A DNA stretch of 64,000 nt from the NCBI GenBank assembly GCA_963825075.1, contig CAWGRX010000022.1, positions 186,001 to 250,000 on the forward strand, written 5' to 3'. This document shows, in pieces, positions 48,555-58,951 of the stretch. The notes below the pieces were generated by a model. That model did no database searches and was not told the origin of the DNA. It saw only the letters and a list, made by a program, of their open reading frames with translations. The first letter of the stretch is position 1, and every line of letters starts with the position of its first letter. Made by a program: the position numbers and the translations under genes. The DNA is from CAWAVN01 sp963825075. GTDB taxonomy: Bacteria > Planctomycetota > Planctomycetia > Planctomycetales > Planctomycetaceae.

Positions 48555-48588
48555 GCTGTTTGTCCTTTGTCAGTTGTCAGTTGTCAGT
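48555..48588 (-). repeat. GTTGTCA-type short repeat in the ilvD leader
   Basis: GTCAGTTGTCAGTTGTCAGT, a 7-bp tandem repeat directly before ilvD on the minus strand, between the octamer array and the start codon. Confidence 0.6.
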
Positions 48589-48620
48589 GTGGATTTTTGG
48601 CTCGGCTCGCCGGGATTTTT

Positions 48621-48708
48621 CTCCCCATCTCCCCATCTCCCCATCTCCCCATCTCCCCATCTCCCCATCTCCCCATCTCCCCATCTCCCCATCTCCCCAT
48701 CTCCCCAT
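48621..48708. repeat. Octamer tandem repeat, 11 units of CTCCCCAT
   Basis: Eleven perfect copies of an 8-bp unit, followed by a partial degenerate copy (TCTCCCCTTC). On the ilvD strand the unit reads ATGGGGAG, so each copy contains an ATG and a Shine-Dalgarno-like GGGGAG. The array begins 70 bases upstream of the ilvD start. Open frames of the type SPSPHLPIS across it are not genes. Confidence 0.95.
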
Positions 48709-48754
48709 TCTCCCCTTCTTGTCTTCTTCTGGCTCTCCGTCTCTCCGCTCTTAG

Positions 48755-49042
48755 CTATTCGACGAGTTCCGACATGTGCGGCGTGCGAGTCACGCGGGGG
48801 ATGACTTGGGGTTGATAGATTTCCGTATAAGCCTTGGCTTTGCGGTGCTGGTCGAGATCTTCCTGCGACGCCCAGCGCTCGACGAGCAAAAACGTCTTGG
48901 GGTCGGATTGGGAATGATACACCTCGAACCGCTCGCAGCCCGGTTCCTGGCGGGACAGACGCCCTTGCTCGGTCAGAAGTTCGCGAATTTCCGGGATGTC
49001 GTTTTCATCGTTGACTGTGAGCAAAATGTTGCCGTAAATCAT
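48755..49042 (-). CDS. ABM domain monooxygenase-like protein
   Basis: A 95-residue antibiotic biosynthesis monooxygenase (ABM) fold protein, a dimeric ferredoxin-like alpha/beta barrel. Family features are LLTEQGRLSRQEPGCERFEV and PKTFLLVERWASQEDLDQHR with Glu, Trp and the following His. Members include quinol monooxygenases (YgiN) and heme-degrading enzymes, but the Asn-Trp-His triad of IsdG heme oxygenases is not seen. The ATG at 49042 has AGGAA upstream. It is followed by the octamer array and then ilvD, with 204 bases between. Confidence 0.9.
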   Translation of the reverse strand: MIYGNILLTVNDENDIPEIRELLTEQGRLSRQEPGCERFEVYHSQSDPKTFLLVERWASQEDLDQHRKAKAYTEIYQPQVIPRVTRTPHMSELVE

Positions 49043-49212
49043 GGGGGATTCCTAACTTTCAGGAGCAAAGGCCGCAAAGGAGCAAAGGCCACAAAGTGGA
49101 AAAGCAGGACCGATGCAACACCGGATCGGCTCTCCGCTCCACAGAATACACCAGCCCCGGCGAGAAATGTAGCCCGCCGCCGGCTTTGTGAAGCGGCGCG
49201 CGGGCCGCGGCT

Positions 49213-49782
49213 TTAATCGGTCGGGTTTTGCAAGAGCATTGTGGAGAGCGGCGTGTAAATCGGGCCGGTGGGCTTGAGTTCGGATTGGTAATAGATCACC
49301 GTGTCGATGATTTGGCTGCCGAAGGATTCGGTTTCGTGGGCGTCGGCGATTTCTTTAAGTTCCGCGGGGGGCTTGGCTTTGATGCGGGCCAGGGTGAGAT
49401 GCGGATGAAACGCCCGCCGTTCCCGCGGATAGCCCAAGGGTTCGAGGGCTTCTTCCAACTGTTTGGCCAATTGGACGAGCGGCTGTTCCGGGGAGACGCC
49501 GGCCCAGACCACCTGCGGCCGGCCCCAATGCGGAAACGCCCCGATGCCCTTTAGCTCCAACTCGAACGCCTCGCGGCTTCCCGCCGCCGATTCTATGGCA
49601 TTCGCGATTTCGCCGAGTTGCTCCATCGGCGTATCGCCCAGGAATTTCAGCGTGATATGCGTGGCCGCGGATTCCACCGCCTTCACCGCTCGGCCCATCT
49701 CCCGAAACTGGCGGAGCACCGTCCGCAATTCCGTCGGCAGAGAAATCTCCACCGCCACAAAAGTCCGCACCGGCTTCGTCAT
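49213..49782 (-). CDS. thpR: RNA 2',3'-cyclic phosphodiesterase
   Basis: A 189-residue member of the 2H phosphoesterase superfamily, formerly 2'-5' RNA ligase, which opens 2',3'-cyclic phosphates. The two HxTx motifs are HITL at 42-45 and HLTL near 127-130. The N-terminus VRTFVAVEISLPTEL and GAFPHWGRPQVVWAGV are typical. The ATG overlaps the sulfatase stop by 4 bases (ATGA), so it is translated right after it. A functional link between the two is unlikely; the coupling may be incidental. Confidence 0.93.
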   Translation of the reverse strand: MTKPVRTFVAVEISLPTELRTVLRQFREMGRAVKAVESAATHITLKFLGDTPMEQLGEIANAIESAAGSREAFELELKGIGAFPHWGRPQVVWAGVSPEQPLVQLAKQLEEALEPLGYPRERRAFHPHLTLARIKAKPPAELKEIADAHETESFGSQIIDTVIYYQSELKPTGPIYTPLSTMLLQNPTD

Positions 49783-51413
49783 TGCGGCTCCTCGGCTGCT
49801 TTCTTTTTCTTTGGAGGATTCTTGAGCAGATGCTGTTGCGGCCTGGGAACGCGGTCGTAGCGGAGTTCGCCGCCGATCAACCGCATCAGTGGCCGGGGAC
49901 CTTTGGCGGGGACCTTGAAGAGATAATCCGATTTCGGTTGGGGAAACTTCGGCACCTGGGCCTTCATTTCGTTAAACATCGTCAGCAGCCGCTTTACCAC
50001 GTCGGGGTGTTGGTCGGCCACGTTGTGTTGCTCGCCCCGGTCGGCGGCGAGGTCGAACAGCATCATGGCTTTGGGTGTGTCGCCTGTGGTCAGGCCGGGA
50101 TGCTGGGTGGGTTTGGCCTGCTCGTAAGGGGCGAGCAAAATCACGCCGTCGGGTCCGCGGGGATCGTTCCAATTCGCCAGTTCCTCCTGGGAAAGATTGA
50201 TGAACCGCGGCGGTCCGGGATTACGGACGTGCAACTTCCATTGGCCCGCGCGAATCGTCGCCAGCGATTCGCCCTGCATGCCGAAAATCGCCTGGTGTGG
50301 GCTGGGGGATTTGGCATTTTTCAGCATCGGCAGAATATCGTGCCCGTCGATCACCCGGTCCTTCGGGACTTCGACGCCCGCCAACTTACACACGGTGGGC
50401 AGGATGTCGATGGTTCCGGCGGGGGAATCGTTCACCACGCCCGCGGGAATCCGGCCGGGCATGCGGGCGATCATCGGGACCCGCAGGCCGCCTTCCCAGG
50501 TGCGGCCTTTCATCCCGCGCAGGCCTCCCGTCCTACCGCCGTACCACGGGCCGTTGTCCGAGGTGAAAATCACCAGCGTTTTTTCCTCCAGAGACAGCTT
50601 TTTGAGCTGATCCAAAATCTGGCCGATGCCGTCGTCCAATTCGGACATCACGTCGGCATACAGGTTGCCTGGGGTATCGGGAGTGTAGAAGTTGTCCGAC
50701 GCCGCCAGCGGCTTATGAGGCATCGCGTGGGGCAGATAGAGAAAGAACGGCTTGTCCTTGTTCTGCTCGATGAACCGCATCGCGAGATTGGTGTACCGCT
50801 GGGTGAGTTCCGCCTGTACGACGGGGTATTCCACGACCGCATCGTTCCGCACCAACTGCACGGGGAACATGTCATTCGAGTACAAGATTCCGACGTATTC
50901 GTCAAAACCCTGCGTGCGAGGCAGCCATTGCTTTTTGTGGCCCAGATGCCACTTGCCATAAGCCGCCGTTGCGTAGCCCGCGGGCTTGAGTAGTTCCGCG
51001 ATGGTGATTTCCGCCGCGGGCAAGCCGAAGTTCGAGGCCCCCACGTCCGGCGCGGGGTTTCGCACGACCGAATGCCGAAACGGATACCGCCCCGTCAAGA
51101 TCGTCCCGCGGGACGGGGCGCAGTAAGGCGTGGGAACGTAAAAGCTCGTCAGCCTGGCCCCTTCCGCCGCCATCCGGTCCAGCCGGGGCGTTTTGAAGGG
51201 GCAGTCGGGATTAAAGCAGCCCAGGTCGCCGTATCCTAGATCATCCGCAAATATTAGCACGATATTCGGTGCATTCTTGTTTTCGGACGATACCCCTTGG
51301 CTGCAATCGCCTATTAACAGAATCGCTGCTCCGAGGACAAGCATGAATGTAGCAGATTTGTGTAGTAAACGGACCGGGAATCCCTTCAACGGAAAATGTT
51401 GCGAGAAAAACAT
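49779..51413 (-). CDS. Secreted type I sulfatase
   Basis: A 544-residue sulfatase of the alkaline phosphatase superfamily that cleaves sulfate esters. The start at 51413 has GGGAGG 7 bases upstream, and a signal-type hydrophobic segment follows (TFMLVLGAAILLIGDCSQG), with Cys37 possibly lipidated. Metal site: IVLIFADDLGYGDLG (Asp57, Asp58). The formylglycine motif is PYCAPSRGTILTGR with Cys98 in CxPSR, requiring an activating enzyme not in this window. Further motifs are GKWHLGH and FTSDNGPWYGGRTGG. The C-terminal region (residues about 420-544) carries PQQHLLKNPPKKKK. Likely substrate is a sulfated polysaccharide or glycan. Confidence 0.95.
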   Translation of the reverse strand: MFFSQHFPLKGFPVRLLHKSATFMLVLGAAILLIGDCSQGVSSENKNAPNIVLIFADDLGYGDLGCFNPDCPFKTPRLDRMAAEGARLTSFYVPTPYCAPSRGTILTGRYPFRHSVVRNPAPDVGASNFGLPAAEITIAELLKPAGYATAAYGKWHLGHKKQWLPRTQGFDEYVGILYSNDMFPVQLVRNDAVVEYPVVQAELTQRYTNLAMRFIEQNKDKPFFLYLPHAMPHKPLAASDNFYTPDTPGNLYADVMSELDDGIGQILDQLKKLSLEEKTLVIFTSDNGPWYGGRTGGLRGMKGRTWEGGLRVPMIARMPGRIPAGVVNDSPAGTIDILPTVCKLAGVEVPKDRVIDGHDILPMLKNAKSPSPHQAIFGMQGESLATIRAGQWKLHVRNPGPPRFINLSQEELANWNDPRGPDGVILLAPYEQAKPTQHPGLTTGDTPKAMMLFDLAADRGEQHNVADQHPDVVKRLLTMFNEMKAQVPKFPQPKSDYLFKVPAKGPRPLMRLIGGELRYDRVPRPQQHLLKNPPKKKKAAEEPQ

Positions 51414-51575
51414 GAGCTGGCCTCCCAAAGGGGCTGATTCTGGCAAATCGAAAACGCCGCTTTAGTATCAACCGCGCCGGGCGGCGGGTCAATGGCGGGG
51501 ATATGGCACAGCGCAGGCGAAGTATGAAAACGACGATGGGAAGAAAAGCCAAAAAACGCGGAGGATGTCTTTGGC

Positions 51576-54500
51576 TCATTGGCGGGTCAAGAGGACCAGG
51601 CGGAGTTTCATCAGGGATTCGCGGCGGATGGGGCCGATGCTTTCGAGGACGAGTCGCGTGGGGCCGGGTTTCAAATGGACGGTGCCCAATTGATGAGACG
51701 TGAATTGATCCCAGGACCCGGTGCTAAGGGCCGTTCCGTCGAGAGTTTGGTTGCCGAGGCTCAAGCGAAACCGGTTGCCCGCGTGCAGCGGATCGCAGGA
51801 GTAGTCCAACTCGATTTTGTAATCGCCCGGCTCGGTGACATGCAGCTTCCACACGGCCCGGTCGCTGGGCCGGCCCCAGGTATCGAGATTCTCGTACTTC
51901 GGGTCAAAACTGATGAGGTCTCCATACAGATAAGCCGCCGATGCCGGCAGGTGGATCCGGTCCTGGTCTTGGACGATCTTCCGAGGGCTTAAGCCGGTAA
52001 AGGATTTTGGTTCGGGACCGATCTCGCCGACATAGGCCATCACGTCCGCCAGGTCCTGGTCGGAGAGCACTTTCTCCAAGCCCTCGGGCATCAGCGATTT
52101 GCCCGTCGAGCGAAACTCCTCCAGGTCGGACCGCAACAACTCCACACGCTTGCTTTCCGGGCCTTCCAAGGTGATCGAGTTCGCCGTTTCACCCAAAAGT
52201 TGCCCGTTGTGCGTCACGCCGTCTGACGTGATCGCGACGTATTGGGCGAACTTGTCCTCGAGCGCGGCGTTGGGATCGAGAATCGCGACGAACATCGCTT
52301 GCGGCGAGCGATTCGTCAGCGATGTCAAGTCCGGCCCCACGGCGTGCCCCAACTCGCCCACCTTGTGACATTGGCTGCACTGCTTTTTGAAGACTTGCAA
52401 GCCATGCTCGATGTCCCCGATAAGTTTTAATGCCGACTCGCGGGAAGCCAGGATTTCTTTTCGCGACTCGGAAATCCCCAGCGTCTTTTGGGCCCGCCGG
52501 CGAATGGTGGAATTCCGATGATCGAGCAAGCGTTGGCGAAGCGAAACACTCAACTCGGCCGCTGCAACATCGCCGCTTGCGACTGCTTCGAGCAACAGTT
52601 TCTGCCGGGCGGAACTTCGCTCCGCCCCGGCCAGCACGGCGGATTTCACCGGGGGCGTCAATCGGCGGAAAGGTCTTCAAGAGCCGCGCAAACGCGGCCT
52701 CGTCCCCTAAAGCGTTGATCGCTTCGACCACGTCAACTTGAATCGCTGCCGGCGTTGTCAGGCTGATTAAGGCTTCCAATTTCTCCAGGGATTGCGAACT
52801 TCCGCCGATGCCTTCGCCCAGAAACCCGATCGCCAAAACGCGATCGTTAATGTCGGCTTTCGAATCGAGCGCCAATTCCAAAGCGGCGGCGTGATACCTC
52901 TGCAAACGGCTTCGCAATTCGGTTTGGCTCTCAAGCAGCGATTTCAATGCCCCGCGCCGGGAACCGAGCGCCCCCAACAATTGCCGGGCAGTTTGAAGGT
53001 CTTTCGGGGTGATGCGCTCTGCATCGGGCAAGACGGCGAGCAGCAGCCCCGTCGCCAAATCGCCGCGTTTTTGTCCCAACGCGGTTTGCAAAAGCGGCGC
53101 GAAAGAGGAAGGAATTGAATTGGCCTGGAGATGTTTCAAACACGTTTCGGTCGCGGTTTCCAGATTGTTTTCATTGAGCGAACTCACGGCGGCCGCGATG
53201 AGATAGGGATCGCCCTTTGCGCTTGTCAAAATCTGTCCCAAAGCCTTGCCGCCTGCGGGAGATTTCCATTCACCCAACGAATACGCAACCTGCATTTTGA
53301 GGAGCGGATCTTTGGTTTCCGCCAATTCAATCCAGCGCCGGCCGATTTGTGGGAACTCATTCACATGTTTTTCGCTGATCCGCACCGCATGGCGAGCCAC
53401 GCGGGGATCTGGATCGCCGAGCACTTTTAATATCATATCCGCGTTGATGGCATCCAACCCGTCCAGCACGCACAAAGCATGCAGCCTTGCAAGGGGCTGG
53501 GGATCGTCGACCGCCATTTTTTCCAAGAGGGCGACTCGACTTGGGATCATGCTTCCATAACAAGAGTTGATGCGCCATGTCCCGCAAGCTGCCGTTGGGC
53601 GACTCCAAGACCTTGACGAGTTTTTCGATCGAAAGTTCTTCCAAGCTGGGCATCGGTCTTGCGCCCTTTTCGGGAACGATCCGGTAAATCCGTCCTTGAT
53701 CGCTGCCCGCGCGGACATCGACTTTCCGCTGCTGATGTTCCGGGATCCATTTAGGGTGCTCAATCACAAACCGGTACATGTCGGCGATCCATAATGCCCC
53801 ATCCGGTCCCGTGCGGATCATCACCGGCCGAGACCAGTTGTCATCCGAAGCGAAAAACTCCGAAGCCTGCTCGGAGTCCGCCCGCCGGCTCACAAAGCGC
53901 ACACCTTCTTGGCTCACGATTTCCCGATGCACCAGGTTGTGCACCGGCTCGCAGACGAAAGCATTGCCGGCGTAGGCTTCGCCCAAGAGATGGTCGCGGT
54001 AGATCATCGGACTGCACGCCGAGGTGAAACGGTTGGCCGCGTAAAAATCATTGAAGCGATGCAAAGTTCGACTGCGGGGAAACACCGGGGCGGCTCCCGG
54101 TTGGTGGGAGACCATCACCTTGGCGTCGGGCGGAATGACGTGCGGGTTCCTGTCGAGATACCGCTGATTGAGGACGTACTGCCACATGGGGTTGCTGTTG
54201 TTGCCGCCGAACCAGTTGCCCCAATCGTCGCGATTGATGCCGAACTGCGTATTGCCGGACATGGCTTCGAGCAGCCCCTCATCAGGCCGGATGCGAAGAT
54301 CGCGTTTCCGCACGCTGACGCGGGCGTTGGTTTTGGCGGAGCGAATTTCGCCGTGGCTGTCGCCGTTGCCCACGTACAGCCAATTGTCCAAACCCCACCG
54401 CAAGCCGTTGACGCGGTGCTGCTGGTTGCCTTCGCCGAATCCTTCGTAAAGGGTCTTGACCGAATCGGCGACGCCATCGCCGTTGTTATCTTCCGCATAC

Positions 54501-56236
54501 AGAATCTTCGGGGCGGCGGTGATGAGCACGCCTTTCCGCCAAACCTTCACGCCGGTCGGAAAGGGAAGATCTTTGAGGAACACGGTCATCTGATCGTAGC
54601 GGCCGTCGGCATCGGCATCGATCAAATGTTTCACCCGGCCGCCGGGTTTCCCCTGTCCATCGAGGCCGTTGGGATAATCGCCCATCTCCACGACCCACAG
54701 CGAACCGTCCATCCCCCAATCGAACGCCACGGGGTCGGCAATCAAAGGCTCGGCCGCGGCGAGTTCCAGCTTCAAGCCTTGAGGCAATTTGAAGGACTGA
54801 AGCGACTCGGCGGGAGATTTCGGCGGCGGGAACTCGGCCCTTTTTTCCTTCGAGTAAAACTTTTGCGGCAACAGCCGCTGCACGGCATCGACTATCAAAT
54901 CCTCGATCGCCGGGCTGAAGCGATTGGGCCGGCGGTAAAACTCCATCGAGCGGTCCGCTTCGTAGCCGCGTTCGCGCAGAATCCGCCGCGACGGGATGTA
55001 ACAGGGCACATCGTTGGAATAGCTCGAGACCCACAAGCGGTCCGCGTCAAACTCGCCCGACAGCCGAATGCCGTAATCCACCACGACTTCGCCCGCCAGA
55101 AACACCATCGCCAAATCGTCGCCGAAAGTCAGCGTGGAAACGGTGTAGTCCAATTCTTCCGGGACGGCCTTTTTGTTAAACAGGTCCAAAAAATAGCGAC
55201 CGTAGGTGCCGGTTTGGTTTCGCTCCTTCGCGAGTGTTTCCCATTCCTCTTTCGTCCGCGGGCGATCGAAGGGCAGTTTGATTGTCGTGATCTTACCGAC
55301 GATGGGGCCGGTGAGCGGTTTGAGTTCGCCGGCAATCAGGCGGTTGACTTCTTTCGCGAGTTCCTCGCTGTGCCGCTTGGCGAATTTCAAGGCCCCATCG
55401 CCGTCGCGGGGTTCGGGATTGGCGTCGGCACCGCAGCCGATGGAAACGAGCGCCACGGAGCCGGGATATTTTTGCTCCAAGTCTTCGGAAGCATAGCCCG
55501 CCCAGTCGCCGCTGATTTTGTTGAACCGGCCGCCGAAGGTGGTGCAATGGCAAGCATAGTTGGCGAGCACGAAGACGACCTTTCCCGCCTTGTTCTTGGC
55601 GACGAGGAGGGGAAGCTGATGATCGACCGGCCCGTCGGGATTGACGCCGAAACCCGCCCAGATGCCGTCTTTCAAAATCCGGCGATTCACCGCAAACCCC
55701 ACCTTGCCGCGGCCGAAAAACAAACCGCCCGGCTGGAGATTGGCGAGGGCTTTGGTAATCGCGCTCGCAATTTTGGGGACGAGTTCTTTCGAGTATTGAT
55801 CGATGTGGTCTTGCTCCGCGGGGCGAATGGTGTCGCCCAGAATCAGCGGGCAGACGCCATTGACGCAAGGCCCCGTGTGCGTATGCGTGGCACAGATCTC
55901 AAATCGCTCGTTCGCCAGTTTTTGGGTTTTGTTGACCTCGGCGAGAATCGCCTGACGAAGTTCGGGTGTGATCCCCAACAGTTCCACCGTGCAGATCACG
56001 GCGGGATCGGCCGAGGCGTTTTCCTTCACCGCCAAAGCCCGCGCGTGCAGTTTTTGCTCGACGCCGGTCGATTCAAACTGCCGGCTACCGTAGCCCGTCA
56101 ATCGAATCGGAAACGTCGGCGTAATGTCCTCCACCGCCGCCCCCACCCAATAACCCTCGGTTTGAGCGAACAAAGGATTTGGCACTAGGCCGACAAGGAC
56201 CAGAAAGAAGAGCATCACAGACAGGCGAAACCGCAT
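51576..56236 (-). CDS. Giant secreted protein: neutral-ceramidase-like domain, PVC heme protein core, HEAT repeats, CxxCH domain
   Basis: About 1550 codons from the ATG at 56236 (GAGG 8 bases upstream). After a signal peptide (1-24), residues about 25-460 resemble the N-terminal domain of neutral/alkaline ceramidases: YWVGAAVEDITPTFPIRLTGYGSR, ICATHTHTGPCVNG, ANYACHCTTFGGRFNKISGDW. Residues about 480-880 are the Piru_Ver_Nterm/TIGR02604 propeller (LELAAAEPLIADPVAFDWG, GRVKHLIDADADGRYDQM). Helical HEAT-like repeats follow, then a TIGR02603 heme domain with CSQCHKVGELGHAVGPDLT and a C-terminal jelly-roll. Frame breaks near 53550 and 52665 are single-base. The ceramidase and TIGR02604 parts are in one unbroken frame, so that fusion is genuine. 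Confidence 0.88.
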
Positions 56237-56341
56237 GGCGTCATCCTCGGAAAACATTCACGGGAGGGGTTTTCAATCAAACCGATGACTCCCATGATTC
56301 TCGCGCGGCCTGCGAATTGCAATAGTTGCGGGCGGCGTTCC

Positions 56342-56650
56342 TCATCCCAACCCAGCCAGAAAGCCGCGCATTTCTTCCTCGGCATGGGCGTCGCCGACTT
56401 CTTGGGCGACCTGAATTCCCTTGGTGATAACCTGTCGGGCCTCGCCGATCTCACCGTGCTCGGTGAGGACCTGGGCTTTTTGAAAATACGCCGCCACGTG
56501 TTTGGGGTCGCGTTTCAAGACTTCATCAAACTGGCTGAGTCCCGTCGCGACATCGCCTTCGCTCGCGCAGGCCTTGGCGTGGGCGTAGAGCAAAAATGTG
56601 TCTTCGGGATCGGACTTCAACAACTCTTCCAACTGGGCACGCGTGGGCAT
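56342..56650 (-). CDS. Small tetratricopeptide repeat protein
   Basis: A 102-residue protein made of two to three TPR units: EDTFLLYAHAKACASEGDVA, GLSQFDEVLKRDPKHVAAYF and QKAQVLTEHGEIGEARQVI, with the Trp/Leu-Gly-Tyr-Ala-Phe-Ala-Pro pattern partly kept. No signal peptide. TPR proteins mediate protein contacts; no partner can be named. It lies on the minus strand between the giant heme protein and the helicase, separated from the helicase by a type B palindrome. A start at 56650 gives MPTRAQLEELLKSDPEDTF, typical of this small family. Confidence 0.8.
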   Translation of the reverse strand: MPTRAQLEELLKSDPEDTFLLYAHAKACASEGDVATGLSQFDEVLKRDPKHVAAYFQKAQVLTEHGEIGEARQVITKGIQVAQEVGDAHAEEEMRGFLAGLG

Positions 56651-56729
56651 CGATCATCGCTCTCTGTGGTGTTTTTTGAAGTAGGATTCACGTCACGGGT
56701 GGCACGACGCTGAGGACGTGTTTGAAAAT

Positions 56730-56812
56730 GTGAGCGGTAAGGCACTAGCCTCCGGTTTCGATGAAAGGATATTCCCAAAAGCAAGACCGGCGGCTAGTGC
56801 CTTGCCGCTCAC
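56730..56812. repeat. REP-like palindrome, type B
   Basis: GTGAGCGGTAAGGCACTAGC plus CTCCGGT (56730-56756) pairs with 56786-56812 (two mismatches in 27), 29-base loop. Sits just after the helicase stop on the minus strand. Confidence 0.85.
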
Positions 56813-56831
56813 TTTTGCGACCGAATACGTT

Positions 56832-58951
56832 TTAGCCCTCCAGGCCGTCCAGAAATTGCGATCGGGTTTTGGTCCAGGTGATGTAGGCTTCATCGCGGGC
56901 GCGGGTCAGGGTGACGTACAGCAGTTGCCGTTCGCGGGCGAGGGCCTGGTCATTGTCCTCTATTTCCTCTGCCAAGGCGATGGCTCTTTGATGGGGCATA
57001 ACGCCGTCGCTGCAATCGATCGCAAAGATCACCTTGAACTCCAGCCCCTTGCGCGGTGCATCGTTCCGGTGCGGATGGCGTTTTCGGGATCGGCCTCATC
57101 CTCCCGGCTGAGCAGATGCGAGACGATGCCCTGGTCTTCGAGGCAACTTCTCAACGATTCCAGCCGCTTTCCCGTGCGGGCGAAGACGGCCATTTCATCC
57201 GTGGCGAGGCCTTCGTTTAATAATTCTCCAATTCGCCGGGCGATGAACTGATCTTCGTCGGCCGGGGTTTCAAAACCTTCCAGCTGCGGCGTCGGTCCGT
57301 GTAACAGACAATGCGATCGGCGGTGATAGACTTCGCTGTCGAGATCATCGACCGCATCGGGCAGGAGGCGATCGGCGAAGCGGCGGATTTGCTCGGTCGT
57401 GCGGTAATTGATCCGCAGCACATGCGACCGCCCGCGGACATCGATCCCCAACTGCCGGAGGCTAAAGCCGCCGGGATAGATCCGCTGCCCGGCATCGCCC
57501 GCGAGGAGCAAATTGTGCTCGGCGTTTTTGGCGAGTTCCGCGATCAACCGCAGGGCCGCGGGCTTTAGATCCTGTACTTCATCGACGATCACCGCGTCGA
57601 ACGGGTTCTGAAGATGCCCGCTTTCCAAACCCACGCGGGCCATCTCGCAAATTTGCTCCCAGGGGTAGGCGGACTCTCTTTCCATCTCCGCCCGCAAAGC
57701 CTCGAACACCCGCCAACAACCTTCCCGCTCGCTGCGACGCATTTGTCGCCCCCGACCGATTCGCGGAGCACCCTGGTATTCCTCCCAACTGCTGATGCCC
57801 AAGGGTTCCACAACGCCCTGCCATTCTGCGATCAAAAACTCCGTGGAAATATCCGGATGCCCAAATGCTTGCAGCCGATCCACCAGCCCGTGGAACTCTT
57901 TGGATTCCAAAGGCCTCAGTCCCGGCAGGATTTGCTGCGCCAAACAGAGGGCACGGTGATGAATGGTCCCCACGGTGATTCTTGAAAGCACGTCCTCAGA
58001 ACAGAGGATTTGCAAATTCCGCCGCAGGTTTCGGCAGAGGGTGCTGACGTAACTTGTCAGGAATACGGATCGGCCCTCGGCTGCCAGATGCCTCGCCCGG
58101 TGCAAGGCGACGACGGTTTTGCCCGTGCCCGCCGCCCCGGTGACTTTGACCGCTCCGCGAAACTTGCCCGTCACGAGCTTTTGCTGGGACGGGTGCAGAA
58201 ACTTGACCCAATCCGTCAACGGCCGGCTGAGGATGTCGCGAAGCTCCTCGGCATCTTTCACGACCCAGAACCGGCGGAGGTTGTCGGGGTTTTCCGCAAG
58301 CGGCCGTTCGGGAGTGATCGGCGTCGGGGGCGTGACAAATTCGCCGCTCGCCAATGCCAACAGCCGCTCGCCGACTTCTTCCGGCAGCAGTTCCACAAGC
58401 ACCAGGACCTGATCGTCCTGCCGGACCCGGCGAACCGTGGGCAACCAATCGCGGGGCACACCCAGACTTAAGAGGTACTCATCCTCAAACCCGTCAAAGA
58501 GGCCGGTGTCCTCCGCCGGAAAGTCGGTCGCAAATGGATTCGATTTCGAGAGCAAATCCCCGGCGGTCTCGGCCGTTTCCACAATCTGGAGGCTACCGGT
58601 GACGGGATGATGCTCCAACCGCCGCCGCTCGGCCCAGTGGTAGGCATCGTCGTGCTGCCCGGCGTAGAGCAGCGTGTTCCGGGCCCCCGAGCGGTGCAAA
58701 ATCGCCCTGAGGCCCCCCGTGATGCGGGCCGACCACATTTCCGCATCGCCCGCATGTTGAACCCGCTCCAGGCTGATGCCCGGATGGGCCGGGTTTTGCA
58801 TGAACTTTGTCAAAAAGTCAAAAACCCGCCCCCGGTCGGCCGTCGGCAGTTTGGCGGTGGAGGATAAAAAAGTTTTGGCGACGTTGACTTCCATGTTCGC
58901 CGCGGCGGCTCCGAGTGGCTCGCGAGCGGCGGCGGGGATTTGTGCATTCAT
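56832..58951 (-). CDS. UvrD/Rep-type helicase with N-terminal ParE/RelE-like domain, frameshifted
   Basis: About 706 codons from the ATG at 58951. The N-terminal ~110 residues match a RelE/ParE toxin fold: VNVAKTFLSSTAKLP, FDFLTKFMQNPAHPGISLER, and HDDAYHWAERRRLEH, a pattern also seen in similar helicase fusions. The superfamily 1 helicase core follows: Walker A VTGAAGTGKTVVALHRA near 265-281, VIVDEVQDLKPAALRLIAE, LLLAGDAGQRIYPGGF, INYRTTEQIRRFADRLL and, after a one-base deletion near 57055 in an A run, GTMHRAKGLEF ... QLLYVTLTRARDEAYI, the canonical motif VI. Unwinds DNA or RNA-DNA; the ParE-like part may bind nucleic acid or regulate. Upstream start sites at 58993 (GTG) and 58894 are alternatives. 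Confidence 0.9.

Noticed and set aside
48621..48708. CRISPR array
   Set aside because: The units are 8 bp and contiguous, with no spacers.
48525..48815. Frames encoding SPSPHLPIS-type repeats
   Set aside because: They are translations of the octamer array in all frames, without ribosome sites or family match.
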